A stretch of 62,354 nt of DNA from Kitasatospora sp. GP82 (GTDB lineage Bacteria; Actinomycetota; Actinomycetes; Streptomycetales; Streptomycetaceae). This document shows, piece after piece, positions 25,445-33,997 of the stretch. A program made the position numbers and the translations under genes. The stretch is from the NCBI RefSeq assembly GCF_029892105.1, contig NZ_JARZAJ010000038.1, positions 1 to 62,354 of the forward strand, written 5' to 3'. Position 1 is the stretch's first letter, and each line of letters starts with the position of its first letter. The notes beneath the pieces are model-generated. The model searched no databases, was not told the DNA's origin, and saw only the letters and a list, made by a program, of their open reading frames with translations.

Positions 25445-27796
25445 GTGGATATGGGAGAGCGACCCGTCGCGCCCAGCGCGCCGCAACTGGTACTGGAGAC
25501 CGACGGCGACTCACAGGTCATGAGCCCGAGCCGCGAGTACCACGTAGGACGTGACCCCACCGGGGAGATCGTCCTCACCGACCCCCGGGTCTCCTGGCAC
25601 CACGCCGTGCTCCACACCGACGACGGCCACTGGACGCTGGACGACACCGACAGCACCAACGGCACCTGGCGGGAAGGCCGCCGGGTCCGCCATCTGGACG
25701 TCGGCCCCGGCACCACCGTGCGCTTCGGCAGCCCCGAGGACGGCCCGACCGCCACCCTGCGTGCCGTGCACGCACCGACCGCCGTCGCCCCCGCCGTCCC
25801 CGGCACCTCCGCGCTCGCCTCGATCACGGGATCGCGCCGTCCGCCCACCACCGTCCGGCCGCTGCCGGCCAGGATCGTGCGGATCGGCCGGGCCACCGAC
25901 AACGACCTGGTCATCCCCGACCTGTCGGTCTCCCGCCACCACGCCGAGCTGCGCGCCGTCCCCGACGGCCACTACGAGATCGCCGACATCGGCAGCCACA
26001 ACGGCACCTACCTCAACGGCCAGCCCGTCCTACAGGCCCGGGTCGGGCCCGGCGACCTGGTCGGCATCGGCCCCGCCATGCTCTGCCTGGTCGGCGACGA
26101 ACTCCAGGAGTTCGTCGACACCGGAGACATCGACCTGGACGTCGAGGACCTGGTGGTCACCGTCGCCGAAGGCCGCCGGCTGCTCGACCACATCACCTTC
26201 CCGGTCGGCCAGAAGTGCCTGCTGGCCGTCGCCGGGCCCAGCGGATCGGGAAAGTCCACCCTCCTCAACGCGCTCACCGGGCTGCGCCCCGCCGACGAGG
26301 GCACCGTCCGCTACGACGGCCGTGACCTCTACCGCGACTACGCCGAACTGTGCCGCCGGATCGGCCTCGTCCCGCAGGACGACATCCTGCACACCCAGCT
26401 CACCGTCCGCCGCGCCCTGGGCTACGCCGCCGAACTGCGCTTCCCCGGAGACACCGCCCCCGCCGAACGCGCCGCCCGGGTCGAGGAGGTGATCGGCGAA
26501 CTCGGCCTCGGCCAGCGGGCCGACCAGGTCATCGCCACCCTCTCCGGCGGCCAGCGCAAACGCGTCAGCGTCGCCCTGGAACTCCTCACCAAACCGTCGC
26601 TGCTCTTCCTCGACGAGCCCACCTCGGGACTCGACCCCGGCATGGACCGCTCGGTCATGCTGATGCTGCGTACCCTCGCCGACGACGGGCGCACCGTCGT
26701 CGTCGTCACCCACAGTGTGCTCAGCCTCGACCTCTGCGACCGCCTACTGCTGCTCGCCCCCGGTGGGAGGATCGCCTACTACGGCCCGCCCGGCGAAGCC
26801 CTCGAATTCGTCGGCTACAGCCAGTGGCCCGAAGCCTTCGAAGCCTTCGAGAACGACGCCGGGCGCGACTGGGCGGGGCAGTACCGCAACTCCACGCTCC
26901 ACAGCCGCTACATCGCCTCCGCGAACCGGGGCGCCCGCGAGGCCCCGCCGCCCACCGCACCGCCCGTCGCACCGTCGCCGCCGCAGGGCTGGTGGTCCCA
27001 ACTCGGCACCCTGGTACGCCGCTACACCGCCGCGCTCGCCACCGACCGGACCTTCCTCGCCGTCATGATCGCCCTACCGTTCGTGATGGGCGCAATGGCC
27101 CGGGCCCTCGCCGGGCGCAGTCTCGACCAGAACACCGCCGTCAACGCCCTGCTCATCCTGTGCGTCGGCGCCGTGCTCACCGGCGCCGCCAACGCGGTGC
27201 GCGAGCTCGTCAAGGAACGCGTCATCTACCAGCGCGAACGCGCTGTAGGTCTGTCCAGATCGGCCTACCTCTGCTCGAAGATCGTCGTCCTCGGCACGGT
27301 CACCGTCCTCCAGTCCGTGGTGCTCACCCTGGTCGCCCTCACCGGAGTACGGCTGCGCCCGCAGGGCGGCAGCGGCGTCCTCCTGCCACCGCTGCTGGAG
27401 ATCACCCTCGCGGTCGCCCTGCTCGCCTTCACCGCCATGATGCTCGGGCTGCTCGTCTCCGCCCTGGTCAAGAAGGAGGAGGTGACCATGCCGCTGCTGG
27501 TGCTGCTCGCCATCGTCCAGGTGGTCTTCTGCGGCGCCCTGCTCCAGCTCTACACCGTTCCCGTGCTCGACCAGTTCTCCTGGCTGGTGCCTTCCCGCTG
27601 GGGCCTCGGCGCCATGTCCGCCACCCTCGACCTGCACAAGATCATGCCCGAAGCGGCCACCGCCGACCCCTTCTTCGCTCACCGGCAGGGCATCTGGCTG
27701 CTCGACATGGGCATGTTGATCGTGCTCTCGGTCCTCTGCGGCATCCTGGTCCTCCGACTGCTGCGGCGGCACGAACCCGCCATCATGCGCAGGTAG
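25445..27796 (+). CDS. FHA-FHA-ABC transporter (ATPase fused to ABC2 membrane domain)
   Basis: A 783-residue fusion. Two forkhead-associated domains (about 14-108 and 142-215; signatures GRDPTG..DPRVSWHH and GRATDNDLVIPDLSVSRHH) bind phosphothreonine. An ABCG-like ATPase follows: Walker A GPSGSGKS at 264-271, signature LSGGQRKR, Walker B LLFLDEPTSGLD. The C-terminal 250 residues have six hydrophobic helices of the ABC2 permease type (VREL.KERVIYQRERAVGLS is the typical coupling segment). The FHA domains suggest export is gated by phosphorylation, and a Ser/Thr kinase gene lies two genes downstream. GTG 25445 follows GGGGGG by nine bases. Transported substrate unknown. Confidence 0.93.
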   Translation: MDMGERPVAPSAPQLVLETDGDSQVMSPSREYHVGRDPTGEIVLTDPRVSWHHAVLHTDDGHWTLDDTDSTNGTWREGRRVRHLDVGPGTTVRFGSPEDGPTATLRAVHAPTAVAPAVPGTSALASITGSRRPPTTVRPLPARIVRIGRATDNDLVIPDLSVSRHHAELRAVPDGHYEIADIGSHNGTYLNGQPVLQARVGPGDLVGIGPAMLCLVGDELQEFVDTGDIDLDVEDLVVTVAEGRRLLDHITFPVGQKCLLAVAGPSGSGKSTLLNALTGLRPADEGTVRYDGRDLYRDYAELCRRIGLVPQDDILHTQLTVRRALGYAAELRFPGDTAPAERAARVEEVIGELGLGQRADQVIATLSGGQRKRVSVALELLTKPSLLFLDEPTSGLDPGMDRSVMLMLRTLADDGRTVVVVTHSVLSLDLCDRLLLLAPGGRIAYYGPPGEALEFVGYSQWPEAFEAFENDAGRDWAGQYRNSTLHSRYIASANRGAREAPPPTAPPVAPSPPQGWWSQLGTLVRRYTAALATDRTFLAVMIALPFVMGAMARALAGRSLDQNTAVNALLILCVGAVLTGAANAVRELVKERVIYQRERAVGLSRSAYLCSKIVVLGTVTVLQSVVLTLVALTGVRLRPQGGSGVLLPPLLEITLAVALLAFTAMMLGLLVSALVKKEEVTMPLLVLLAIVQVVFCGALLQLYTVPVLDQFSWLVPSRWGLGAMSATLDLHKIMPEAATADPFFAHRQGIWLLDMGMLIVLSVLCGILVLRLLRRHEPAIMRR

Positions 27797-27808
27797 CAGG
27801 AAGCCCCG

Positions 27809-28345
27809 ATGAGCAGTCCCAACGCCGGACCGCACGGCAGCGTGTACGAGTTCCGGCCCACCCACGTCGTCCCCGTGGACGGCCTGCCGAGCTGGGCCGG
27901 ACCCGACCCGTCCCGGCCGAGTGCCCACCTGGACCCGCTGCTCCCCGTCCAACTCGCCGAGACCAGCGGCGACTGGGCCCGCATCGTCTGCGCCAACGGC
28001 TGGAGTGCCTGGGTGGACGGCCGGCTCCTCATCGCCCTCCCGCAGCACCCGCCCAGGACCAACGGGATCCTCGGCACCGCCGACGACCCCCGGCCGCTGC
28101 TCGCCGCTCTGGAACGGGCCCTGGCCGCCTACCGCGAGCTGATGGAGCAACTCGCCGCCGGAAGCATCGACTTGGACACCTTCCGTCGCCGTACCGGTGC
28201 GCTGCGGATCGGTGCGGTGATCGACGGCCCGTCCGCCTGGCTGCTCGACCCCGACCAGGGCCGCTGGTACTTCTGCGACGGCACCGGCCTCCAGACGTAC
28301 GCCACCGTCGAACCGTCGGCGACCTTCACCCGGGACACCGGGTGA
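27809..28345 (+). CDS. Unknown protein with SH3-like segment, in the FHA-ABC/kinase operon
   Basis: A 178-residue soluble protein 12 bp after the FHA-ABC gene. The segment LLPVQLAETSGDWARIVCANGWSAWVDGRLL resembles a bacterial SH3-like barrel strand pattern, and the middle contains a helix LLAALERALAAYRELMEQLAAG. The C-terminal part (AVIDGPSAWLLDPDQGRWYFCDG) recalls the WW-like turn of kinase-linked proteins in such operons. Its spacing implies co-transcription with the exporter and the kinase, so it may be a regulatory or substrate protein for them. Confidence 0.6.
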   Translation: MSSPNAGPHGSVYEFRPTHVVPVDGLPSWAGPDPSRPSAHLDPLLPVQLAETSGDWARIVCANGWSAWVDGRLLIALPQHPPRTNGILGTADDPRPLLAALERALAAYRELMEQLAAGSIDLDTFRRRTGALRIGAVIDGPSAWLLDPDQGRWYFCDGTGLQTYATVEPSATFTRDTG

Positions 28346-28423
28346 GCGGATGAGCGGATGAGCGAGCGAGCCGGAAGGTGTGTGTTGGGCACGGGTACCG
28401 ACGAAGTGGAGTGAGGAGGGTGC

Positions 28424-29386
28424 GTGAGTACCGCCGCGTACGAGGATCTGACCGGGCACCGACTGGCCGGTTACCAGCTCGGGACCATGATCGGCCGGGG
28501 TGGGATGGCCGTCGTCTACCAGGCCGAGGACCTGAGGCTCGGCCGCACGGTGGCCATCAAGCTGCTCGCGCCGGAACTGGCCCGCAACGACATCTTCCGA
28601 CAGCGCTTCGCGCGTGAGTCCAGGGCCGCCGCCGCCATCGACCACCCGCACATCGTCCCCGTCTACGAGGCGGGCGAGGCGGACGGTGTGCTCTACATCG
28701 CCATGCGCTACGTCGCCGGACGGGACCTGCGCGCCCTGCTAGACCGTCAGGGCCCGCTCTCCGTCGACCAGACGGTCCGGATCATCGCCCAGGTCGCCTC
28801 CGCGCTGGACGCCGCTCACGCCCACGACCTGGTCCACCGGGACGTCAAACCCGGCAACATCCTGATCGCCGAAGGAGCCGACGCCGAACACCCCGAGCAC
28901 GCCTACCTCACCGACTTCGGCCTGACCAAGAAGTCCCTGTCACTGAGCGGACTGACCACGGTCGGCCACTTCGTCGGCACCCTCGACTACGTTGCCCCCG
29001 AGCAGATCAACGGTCGCCCGGTGGACGGCCGTTGCGACCTCTACAGCCTGGCCTGCGTGGTCTTCGAGGCCTTCACCGGTCTGCCTCCGTTCCACCGCGA
29101 CGACGATCTCTCCCTGCTCTGGGCCCACATCCAGGACCCGCCTCCGCTGCTCACCGACCAGCGTCCGGAGCTGCCCGCCGCCCTGGATCCGGTGCTCACC
29201 AGAGCACTCGCCAAGACGCCGGAGGAGCGCTACGACAGCTGCCTCGGTTTCGTGGCCGCCCTGAGGGAGGCCGGCCGGCTGAAAGTGCCACCGAAAGTGC
29301 CGCCGAAAGTGCCGCCGAAAAGGCCGGCGATACCCGAACCGCCCGCGTGGGCGTGGCCGATCTTCCGGAACGGCCCGCCGGACTAG
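28424..29386 (+). CDS. Soluble Hanks-type Ser/Thr protein kinase
   Basis: A 320-residue kinase. GRGGMAVVY is the glycine loop, Lys46 (VAIK) the ATP lysine, HRDVKPGN (Asp140) the catalytic loop, TDFGL the metal site and APEQ the activation-segment end. After the catalytic domain come three KVPPK-like repeats and a Pro-rich tail (RPAIPEPPAWAWP) without a transmembrane helix, so it is cytoplasmic, unlike PknB-type sensors. GTG start follows GGAGG. It lies in the operon of the FHA-ABC exporter and probably phosphorylates a threonine read by its FHA domains. Confidence 0.93.
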   Translation: MSTAAYEDLTGHRLAGYQLGTMIGRGGMAVVYQAEDLRLGRTVAIKLLAPELARNDIFRQRFARESRAAAAIDHPHIVPVYEAGEADGVLYIAMRYVAGRDLRALLDRQGPLSVDQTVRIIAQVASALDAAHAHDLVHRDVKPGNILIAEGADAEHPEHAYLTDFGLTKKSLSLSGLTTVGHFVGTLDYVAPEQINGRPVDGRCDLYSLACVVFEAFTGLPPFHRDDDLSLLWAHIQDPPPLLTDQRPELPAALDPVLTRALAKTPEERYDSCLGFVAALREAGRLKVPPKVPPKVPPKRPAIPEPPAWAWPIFRNGPPD

Positions 29387-29420
29387 GAGCTCTGTACTAC
29401 CCGCCGGACTAGGAGCTCTG
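29374..29420. repeat. 21-bp direct repeat carrying both facing stop codons
   Basis: The 21-bp unit CCCGCCGGACTAGGAGCTCTG occurs at 29374-29394 and 29400-29420, five bases apart. The first copy contains the kinase's TAG; the second contains the minus-strand stop of the streptophobe gene. This looks like a small duplication at the junction of the two convergent genes. Confidence 0.85.
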
Positions 29421-30689
29421 CCCGCCGCTCCTGGGCGAGTTCCGTCCGCCGCCCTTGGGCGCGAGGAAGCCGCCGAGGAGGCCGACGGCCGCTCCCCAGA
29501 GGGCGCCGAGCGGGACGGAGAGCAGCAGGTCGGGGCTGAGGTGGAGGCTGCCCGCGCCGCTGTTCAGGCCGAGGAGGGAGAGCCCGAACTCGGCCGAGAT
29601 GCCGGTGAGCAGCCCGGTGACCAGCATGGCGAGGGCCATCGCGACGGCGAGGTGCAGGGCGTGGCGCCACAGCGGGAGACGGCCGGGGGAGTGCCACGCC
29701 GCGCCGATCCCCGTGAGCACCAGGAGAAGGGCTGCCAGGACGAGCAGCAGCCAGCTGCGGCCGTCCTGCTGGCCGAGCGAGGAGAGGTCGAGGGTGACGT
29801 CCCTGGTGCGCGACGCCTGGAGCACGGAGGCGAGCGGCTCCGGGATCGGCAGGCCGATGCTGCCCGCCGAGTGACCGTGCCAGGAGCCTCCGAGGCCGAT
29901 ACCGAGAGCGATCCAGGAGAGGTTGGGCAGGGCGAGCAGGAGCACGGCAAGGGTGTCACGAGGGTGCCCGTCCGTGGCGGCGGACACCAGCCCGGCGATC
30001 AGGCCCAGTACGACGTACACCATGAGCAGCGTCAGTACGGCGTGCCCGGCGGGTCTGACGGTTGCGTGGATGCGCAGCAGGCGCGCGGGCAGCGGCGCGC
30101 GCCGGGCGATCAGGAAGGTGAGCAGCAGGACCCCGCAGAGCCAGAGCAGCCCGATGCCCACGGTCGGCAGTGCAGCGGCCCGGAAGCCCACGGTGGGCGC
30201 GGCGCCGAAGATGTTGCCGAGCTGGTCCAGGAGCGAGTCACCGGTCGGGACGGTGAAGGTGTGCTGGGCGAACTGCCGGACGAGCAGCAGGAGAAGGAGC
30301 CAGAACAGCGCCGTACGGGCGGCGCGTCCGGCTAGCTCGGCGGGCCGTACCAGAGCGTGCCGGCGCAACGGGTGGACGAAGACGGCACCCATCACCAGCG
30401 CGCCGACCAAGGTCACCGACAGCGGCAGGGCGGTGATACCGCCCTGGGCCTCGGCGACGAAGGCGGCGCTGCCGGTGAGGTCGAGCGGCACACCGACGGC
30501 CAGCAGCACGGTCGCGGCTAGGACGTACGGGAAGGCACCCTCGGGTAAGGAGGCGGCCCCGGCAGCCCAGAGGCCGAGCGCGGCGACGGCGGTCATCACC
30601 GCGAGCGGGGCGACCGCCGTGGCGAGGGCATGCCCCCAGAGGCGGAGTCGGCTACCCGGGGCGGTCCGGGTCTGGTCACTCGGATGCAC
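29409..30689 (-). CDS. Streptophobe family membrane protein
   Basis: A 426-residue, very hydrophobic protein with about ten or more transmembrane segments. Its layout (VMTAVAALGLWAAGAASLP near the N-terminus, LPLSVTLVGALVMGA, and VGLLGGFLAPKGGG at the end) matches the streptophobe family known from streptomycetes, whose function is undefined. The GTG start at 30689 follows GGGAGGCAGC. It is convergent with the kinase gene and divergent from the DUF6777 gene, both with membrane/surface roles likely. No enzymatic motif is visible. Confidence 0.8.
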   Translation of the reverse strand: MHPSDQTRTAPGSRLRLWGHALATAVAPLAVMTAVAALGLWAAGAASLPEGAFPYVLAATVLLAVGVPLDLTGSAAFVAEAQGGITALPLSVTLVGALVMGAVFVHPLRRHALVRPAELAGRAARTALFWLLLLLLVRQFAQHTFTVPTGDSLLDQLGNIFGAAPTVGFRAAALPTVGIGLLWLCGVLLLTFLIARRAPLPARLLRIHATVRPAGHAVLTLLMVYVVLGLIAGLVSAATDGHPRDTLAVLLLALPNLSWIALGIGLGGSWHGHSAGSIGLPIPEPLASVLQASRTRDVTLDLSSLGQQDGRSWLLLVLAALLLVLTGIGAAWHSPGRLPLWRHALHLAVAMALAMLVTGLLTGISAEFGLSLLGLNSGAGSLHLSPDLLLSVPLGALWGAAVGLLGGFLAPKGGGRNSPRSGGQSS

Positions 30690-30975
30690 GCTGCCTCCCG
30701 CGAGCGTGAGCCCCCTGTTGTGGTCTGCGTTGTCCTCTGCCCCCGTCGCGGTCTCGCCCGGGACGGGAAGGATCGCACCTCCAGCTTCGGCCACTTGGCG
30801 GGCTTCGGCGAGCGCGCGGTGCGATCCCGGGGCCCGACGGGTCCGACCTGTGGCGGGTGGGCGGGTGGTTGTGCCTGCAGCGGTTGCGAGGCGCTGCGGA
30901 GGGCGGCAGAGAATGAGACAGGGGGATTTTGCAGGGGGGAGGCTCTGCAGGGGGAGTGCGGGGGACACCAGTCCT

Positions 30976-30986
30976 GGAGGTGATCC
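30976..30986 (+). promoter_or_regulatory. Unusually long Shine-Dalgarno match
   Basis: GGAGGTGATCC ends right before the GTG at 30987 and matches the anti-SD end of 16S rRNA (GATCACCTCC) over about ten bases, longer than most sites here. It fixes the GTG as the start. Confidence 0.75.
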
Positions 30987-32792
30987 GTGACTTCCCACCC
31001 GCCGCCGCCCCCTGATCGCCCGAACGGGCAGCCCCACGAGCCGGAGGCCGGTCCGCCGACCGAGTCGTCGCGCGGTCCGTCCGGCGCGCCGCAGCAGCCG
31101 CCGGGCGAACCGCCTCATGAGCCGACACTGGCGGGGCCGTTCGGTCCACCGGACGCGCGGCCGGGAGCCGGGGCGGACTCCGGGGTCGGGCCGCCGCCCT
31201 CGGATCATCCTCCCGGGTCGCCCTCCATCCCGCCGGAAGGGCCGCCCGTCGGCCCGCTCGGCAGGTCGGGGCCCCACGGAACAACGGGGCCGCCTCCTGA
31301 GCCGCCGCCCGGTGGGTCCGGGGCGACCGGTGGGGCGGGGACGACGGGCGGGGACTCGGGCGGCGGAGGGGACCACGGCGGCAAGCCCGTGCCATGGTGG
31401 CGCAGCGTCCGGATGATCGCGCTGCTGGCCGGCGTGGTGGTGGTCCTGGGCGGGGTGACCTTCGCGCTGACCAATCGCTCCACCGGGGGGCATGCCAACG
31501 CCTCACAGGTGCTTCTGCAACCCGTGAGTGCCGCCGGTCCCGACCCGTTCACGGGTTCGGTCGCGATGCAACCGGTTGCCCCGTCCTCGACCTCGATGGC
31601 GACGGCCACCGCTTCGGTGGGGACGAGTGCCGGGCAGTCGGTGCAGGGCACACAGGCGGGGCTCTACGGCGGAAGCCTGTCCGTGGACAGCTGCGATGTG
31701 CCCAAGCTTTCCGCTTTCCTGGCCTCCGACGAGGCCAAGGCCCGTGCCTGGGCCAAGGTCGAAGGGATCGACCCGAAGACGATCGGCTCGTATCTTCAGG
31801 CGCTGACGCCGGTCGTACTGCGGGCCGACACCCATGTCACCAACCACGGCTACAGCAACGGCGCGGCGACGGAGTTCCAGTCCGTGTTGCAGTCGGGCAC
31901 CGCCGTGCTGGTCGATGCACATGGGCTGCCCAGGGTCCGGTGCGCCTGCGGAAACCCCCTGCTGCCGCCCGCGCTGACGGCGGCGCCCGCCTACCTGGGA
32001 ACGCCCTGGTCGTCCTTCCGGGCGGAGACGGTCGTGGTGGTGCTGCCGGCGTCCAGCCCGGTGCCCAAGGTCGTCGTGGTGGACCCCACCAGCGGTCAGT
32101 CGTTCGCCAAACCCGTCGGCCCTACGGGCACGGTGAGCACTGGAACCGGTACGAGTACGGCCACAGGTCCGACGGCAAACCCGAGTTCGGGTTCCAGCCC
32201 GGGTAGCGGGACGCGTCCAGGAACCGGGACGACGACCGCGACCGGGACGACGACCGCGACCGGGACGACGACCGCGACCGGGACGACGACCGCGACCGGG
32301 TCGGAGACCAGTAGTAGCACCAGCGCGAGCCCGAGTACCAGCCCCAGCGCAAGCCTCAGCGGGAGCCCGAGTACCAGCGCCAGCCCGAGTACCAGCCCAA
32401 GCACCAGTCCGAGCGCGAGCCCCAGCCTCAGTGCGAGCCCCAGCGCCAGCACCAGCGCGAGCCCGAGTCCTGCGACAGGTTCCGGGACGGCCTCGCCCTC
32501 GGTGACCACCTCGTACCTGCCCCCGTCCTCGCGGTCGGTCTCTGCTCCGACCTCGCCCCCGACCTCCGCCGCCGCCGGAACCCCCACGACTGCCACGACT
32601 GCTACGACTGCCATGACCGCCATGACCGCCATGACTGCTACGACGACCGAAACGTCCGTGTCGTCCGGCTACGCGCCGACGTCTCTGCCCACCTCTCTGC
32701 CTACAGCCGTGCCCACAGCCGTACCCACGGCTGTGCCGACGTCGGCACCCGCGTCCGCCGCGACGCCGAAATCCGGTTCGGGGACCGGATAG
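30987..32792 (+). CDS. DUF6777 membrane-anchored protein with Pro-rich cytoplasmic and Ser/Thr-rich extracellular regions
   Basis: A 601-residue protein. Residues 1-130 are Pro/Gly-rich and probably cytoplasmic; one transmembrane helix (MIALLAGVVVVLGGVTFAL) lies near residue 145. The extracellular part holds the DUF6777 core: YGGSLSVDSCDVPKLSAFL, VVLRADTHVTNHGY, VRCACGNPL and GTPWSSF. The remaining 230 residues are low-complexity Ser/Thr/Ala/Pro repeats, including four 6-residue TTTATG units, a likely wall-spanning or glycosylated stalk. Streptomycete DUF6777 proteins are of unknown function. The start is supported by a near-perfect SD. Confidence 0.85.
   Translation: MTSHPPPPPDRPNGQPHEPEAGPPTESSRGPSGAPQQPPGEPPHEPTLAGPFGPPDARPGAGADSGVGPPPSDHPPGSPSIPPEGPPVGPLGRSGPHGTTGPPPEPPPGGSGATGGAGTTGGDSGGGGDHGGKPVPWWRSVRMIALLAGVVVVLGGVTFALTNRSTGGHANASQVLLQPVSAAGPDPFTGSVAMQPVAPSSTSMATATASVGTSAGQSVQGTQAGLYGGSLSVDSCDVPKLSAFLASDEAKARAWAKVEGIDPKTIGSYLQALTPVVLRADTHVTNHGYSNGAATEFQSVLQSGTAVLVDAHGLPRVRCACGNPLLPPALTAAPAYLGTPWSSFRAETVVVVLPASSPVPKVVVVDPTSGQSFAKPVGPTGTVSTGTGTSTATGPTANPSSGSSPGSGTRPGTGTTTATGTTTATGTTTATGTTTATGSETSSSTSASPSTSPSASLSGSPSTSASPSTSPSTSPSASPSLSASPSASTSASPSPATGSGTASPSVTTSYLPPSSRSVSAPTSPPTSAAAGTPTTATTATTAMTAMTAMTATTTETSVSSGYAPTSLPTSLPTAVPTAVPTAVPTSAPASAATPKSGSGTG
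32223..32300 (+). repeat. 18-bp tandem minisatellite inside the DUF6777 gene
   Basis: Four identical units of 18 bp (32223-32294) plus a partial copy encode repeated Thr-Ala-Thr-Gly. The downstream stretch to 32470 repeats short Ser/Pro codon patterns. Copy-number change by slippage would stay in frame. Confidence 0.85.
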
Positions 32793-32817
32793 CGGGCCGT
32801 TGGGGGACACTGGTGGC

Positions 32818-33036
32818 ATGTGCCGGAGTATCAAGACCCTGCGGGCTCCCGTGATGCCCGAGGTCACCGAAGAGGACATCCGCGCTGCGGCGTTGCAGTA
32901 CGTGCGGAAGGTCTCCGGGTTCCGGGCTCCCGCCGCGCACAACCGGGAGGCGTTCGACCGGGCGGTGGCGACAGTGGCCGAGGCCACCCGGGAGTTGCTC
33001 GCCGATCTGGTGGTACGCGGCGCGCACGCCGGCTGA
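32818..33036 (+). CDS. DUF2277 family protein
   Basis: A 72-residue member of DUF2277, recognised by MCRSIKTLR at the N-terminus, EEDIRAAALQYVRKVSGF in the middle and EATRELLADL near the end. The family is small, helical and widespread in actinobacteria and some other bacteria; its function is unknown. ATG 32818 gives the family's exact N-terminus. It is convergent with the FadR-like gene. Confidence 0.88.
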   Translation: MCRSIKTLRAPVMPEVTEEDIRAAALQYVRKVSGFRAPAAHNREAFDRAVATVAEATRELLADLVVRGAHAG

Positions 33037-33061
33037 CCAGGGGCAGCAGCGCAGGTCAGCC
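33031..33061. terminator. Short hairpin embedding both facing stop codons
   Basis: GGCTGACC (33031-33038) pairs with GGTCAGCC (33054-33061) around a 15-nt loop. The left arm contains the DUF2277 TGA and the right arm the complement of the regulator's TGA. Confidence 0.5.
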
Positions 33062-33814
33062 CAGGAAGCCCCGGAGCAGCGAGGCCGTGGCCTCCAGGTG
33101 TTCCTCCGTGGCCCGGCGGGCGCGCTCGGTGTCGCCCTCCAGGATCGCCTCGGCCATCGCGCGGTGCTGCGCGGAAGCGTTCTCGATGTTGCGTTCCAGG
33201 ATCGGGATCGCGTTCAGCAGGTCGTTGAGTCGCATCCGGATCTCGGCGACACCGGCGGCCAGCGAGTGTGAGCCGGTGAGTTCGGCGATGGCGAGGTGGA
33301 AGCGCGAGTCGAGCTGCCGGTACGCCCCCGGGGTGGCCTGTTCGAGGTCGGACAGCCGTTCGCGGAGATGCTCTCGCTGATCCGCCGTCAGTGCGGCCGC
33401 CAGGGCGCGCCTCGCCGCCTGCTCGGCGGCTCCGGTCTCCAGGACCATCCGGTAGGTCAGTGCGTCCTCCAGCTCGGCGCCCATGTGGCGTACGGCACGG
33501 CGGAGTTCGCCGAGATCAGGCGGTGGCTGACGGTATGTCACAAAGGTGCCGCCGTAGCGGCCACGGCGGGATTCGACGCAGCCGGCCTGCTGGAGCGAGC
33601 GGATCGCCTCGCGCAGGGTCTCGCGGCTGATGTTGAGCCTGGTGGCGAGCTCGCGTTCGGCGGGAAGCCGGTCACCGTGCTCGAAGACTCCCAGCTTGAT
33701 GGCCTCCATCAGTCGCTGGACCGTCTCCTCGAACGCGTTGCCGGTCCGGACGGGACGGAAGATGGCGCCGCCCTGCCAGTCCGTCCGTATGCCGCCTCTG
33801 TCTGCCTCGTCCAC
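33056..33814 (-). CDS. FadR-subfamily GntR transcription regulator
   Basis: A 252-residue regulator. The winged helix carries RLPAERELATRLNISRETLREAIRSL and GRYGGTFV, typical of GntR. The C-terminal FCD ligand domain (MVLETGAAEQAA, LDSRFHLAIAELTG, HRAMAEAI with metal-binding Asp/His positions) places it in the FadR group, often responding to organic acids or amines through a bound metal. GTG 33814 is preferred because it precedes the conserved fold directly, though its SD is weak. It is divergent from the permease that starts the amine operon and is probably its repressor. Confidence 0.88.
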   Translation of the reverse strand: MDEADRGGIRTDWQGGAIFRPVRTGNAFEETVQRLMEAIKLGVFEHGDRLPAERELATRLNISRETLREAIRSLQQAGCVESRRGRYGGTFVTYRQPPPDLGELRRAVRHMGAELEDALTYRMVLETGAAEQAARRALAAALTADQREHLRERLSDLEQATPGAYRQLDSRFHLAIAELTGSHSLAAGVAEIRMRLNDLLNAIPILERNIENASAQHRAMAEAILEGDTERARRATEEHLEATASLLRGFLG

Positions 33815-33914
33815 GGTGGAATCGTACCGAGGTGTGCTTCGGAAGGGCTCCTGCACGTCCTCTGTATGCCCTCTTGACGCGGCAGTGGCGCAGGGTGAAA
33901 CATGCGCACTACGC

Positions 33915-33938
33915 CAATGGTCTGTTTCCGGGCCATTG
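33915..33938. promoter_or_regulatory. Candidate operator for the FadR-like regulator
   Basis: CAATGG (33915-33920) and CCATTG (33933-33938) are inverted copies 12 bp apart, 60 bp upstream of the permease start and in the divergent region. They are a plausible dimeric binding site. Confidence 0.4.
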
Positions 33939-33997
33939 ACCGCCACAGTGCCGTGGGCGCACGTTTCGGATCCCCCACCGAACCCCCAGGGGTGCGC

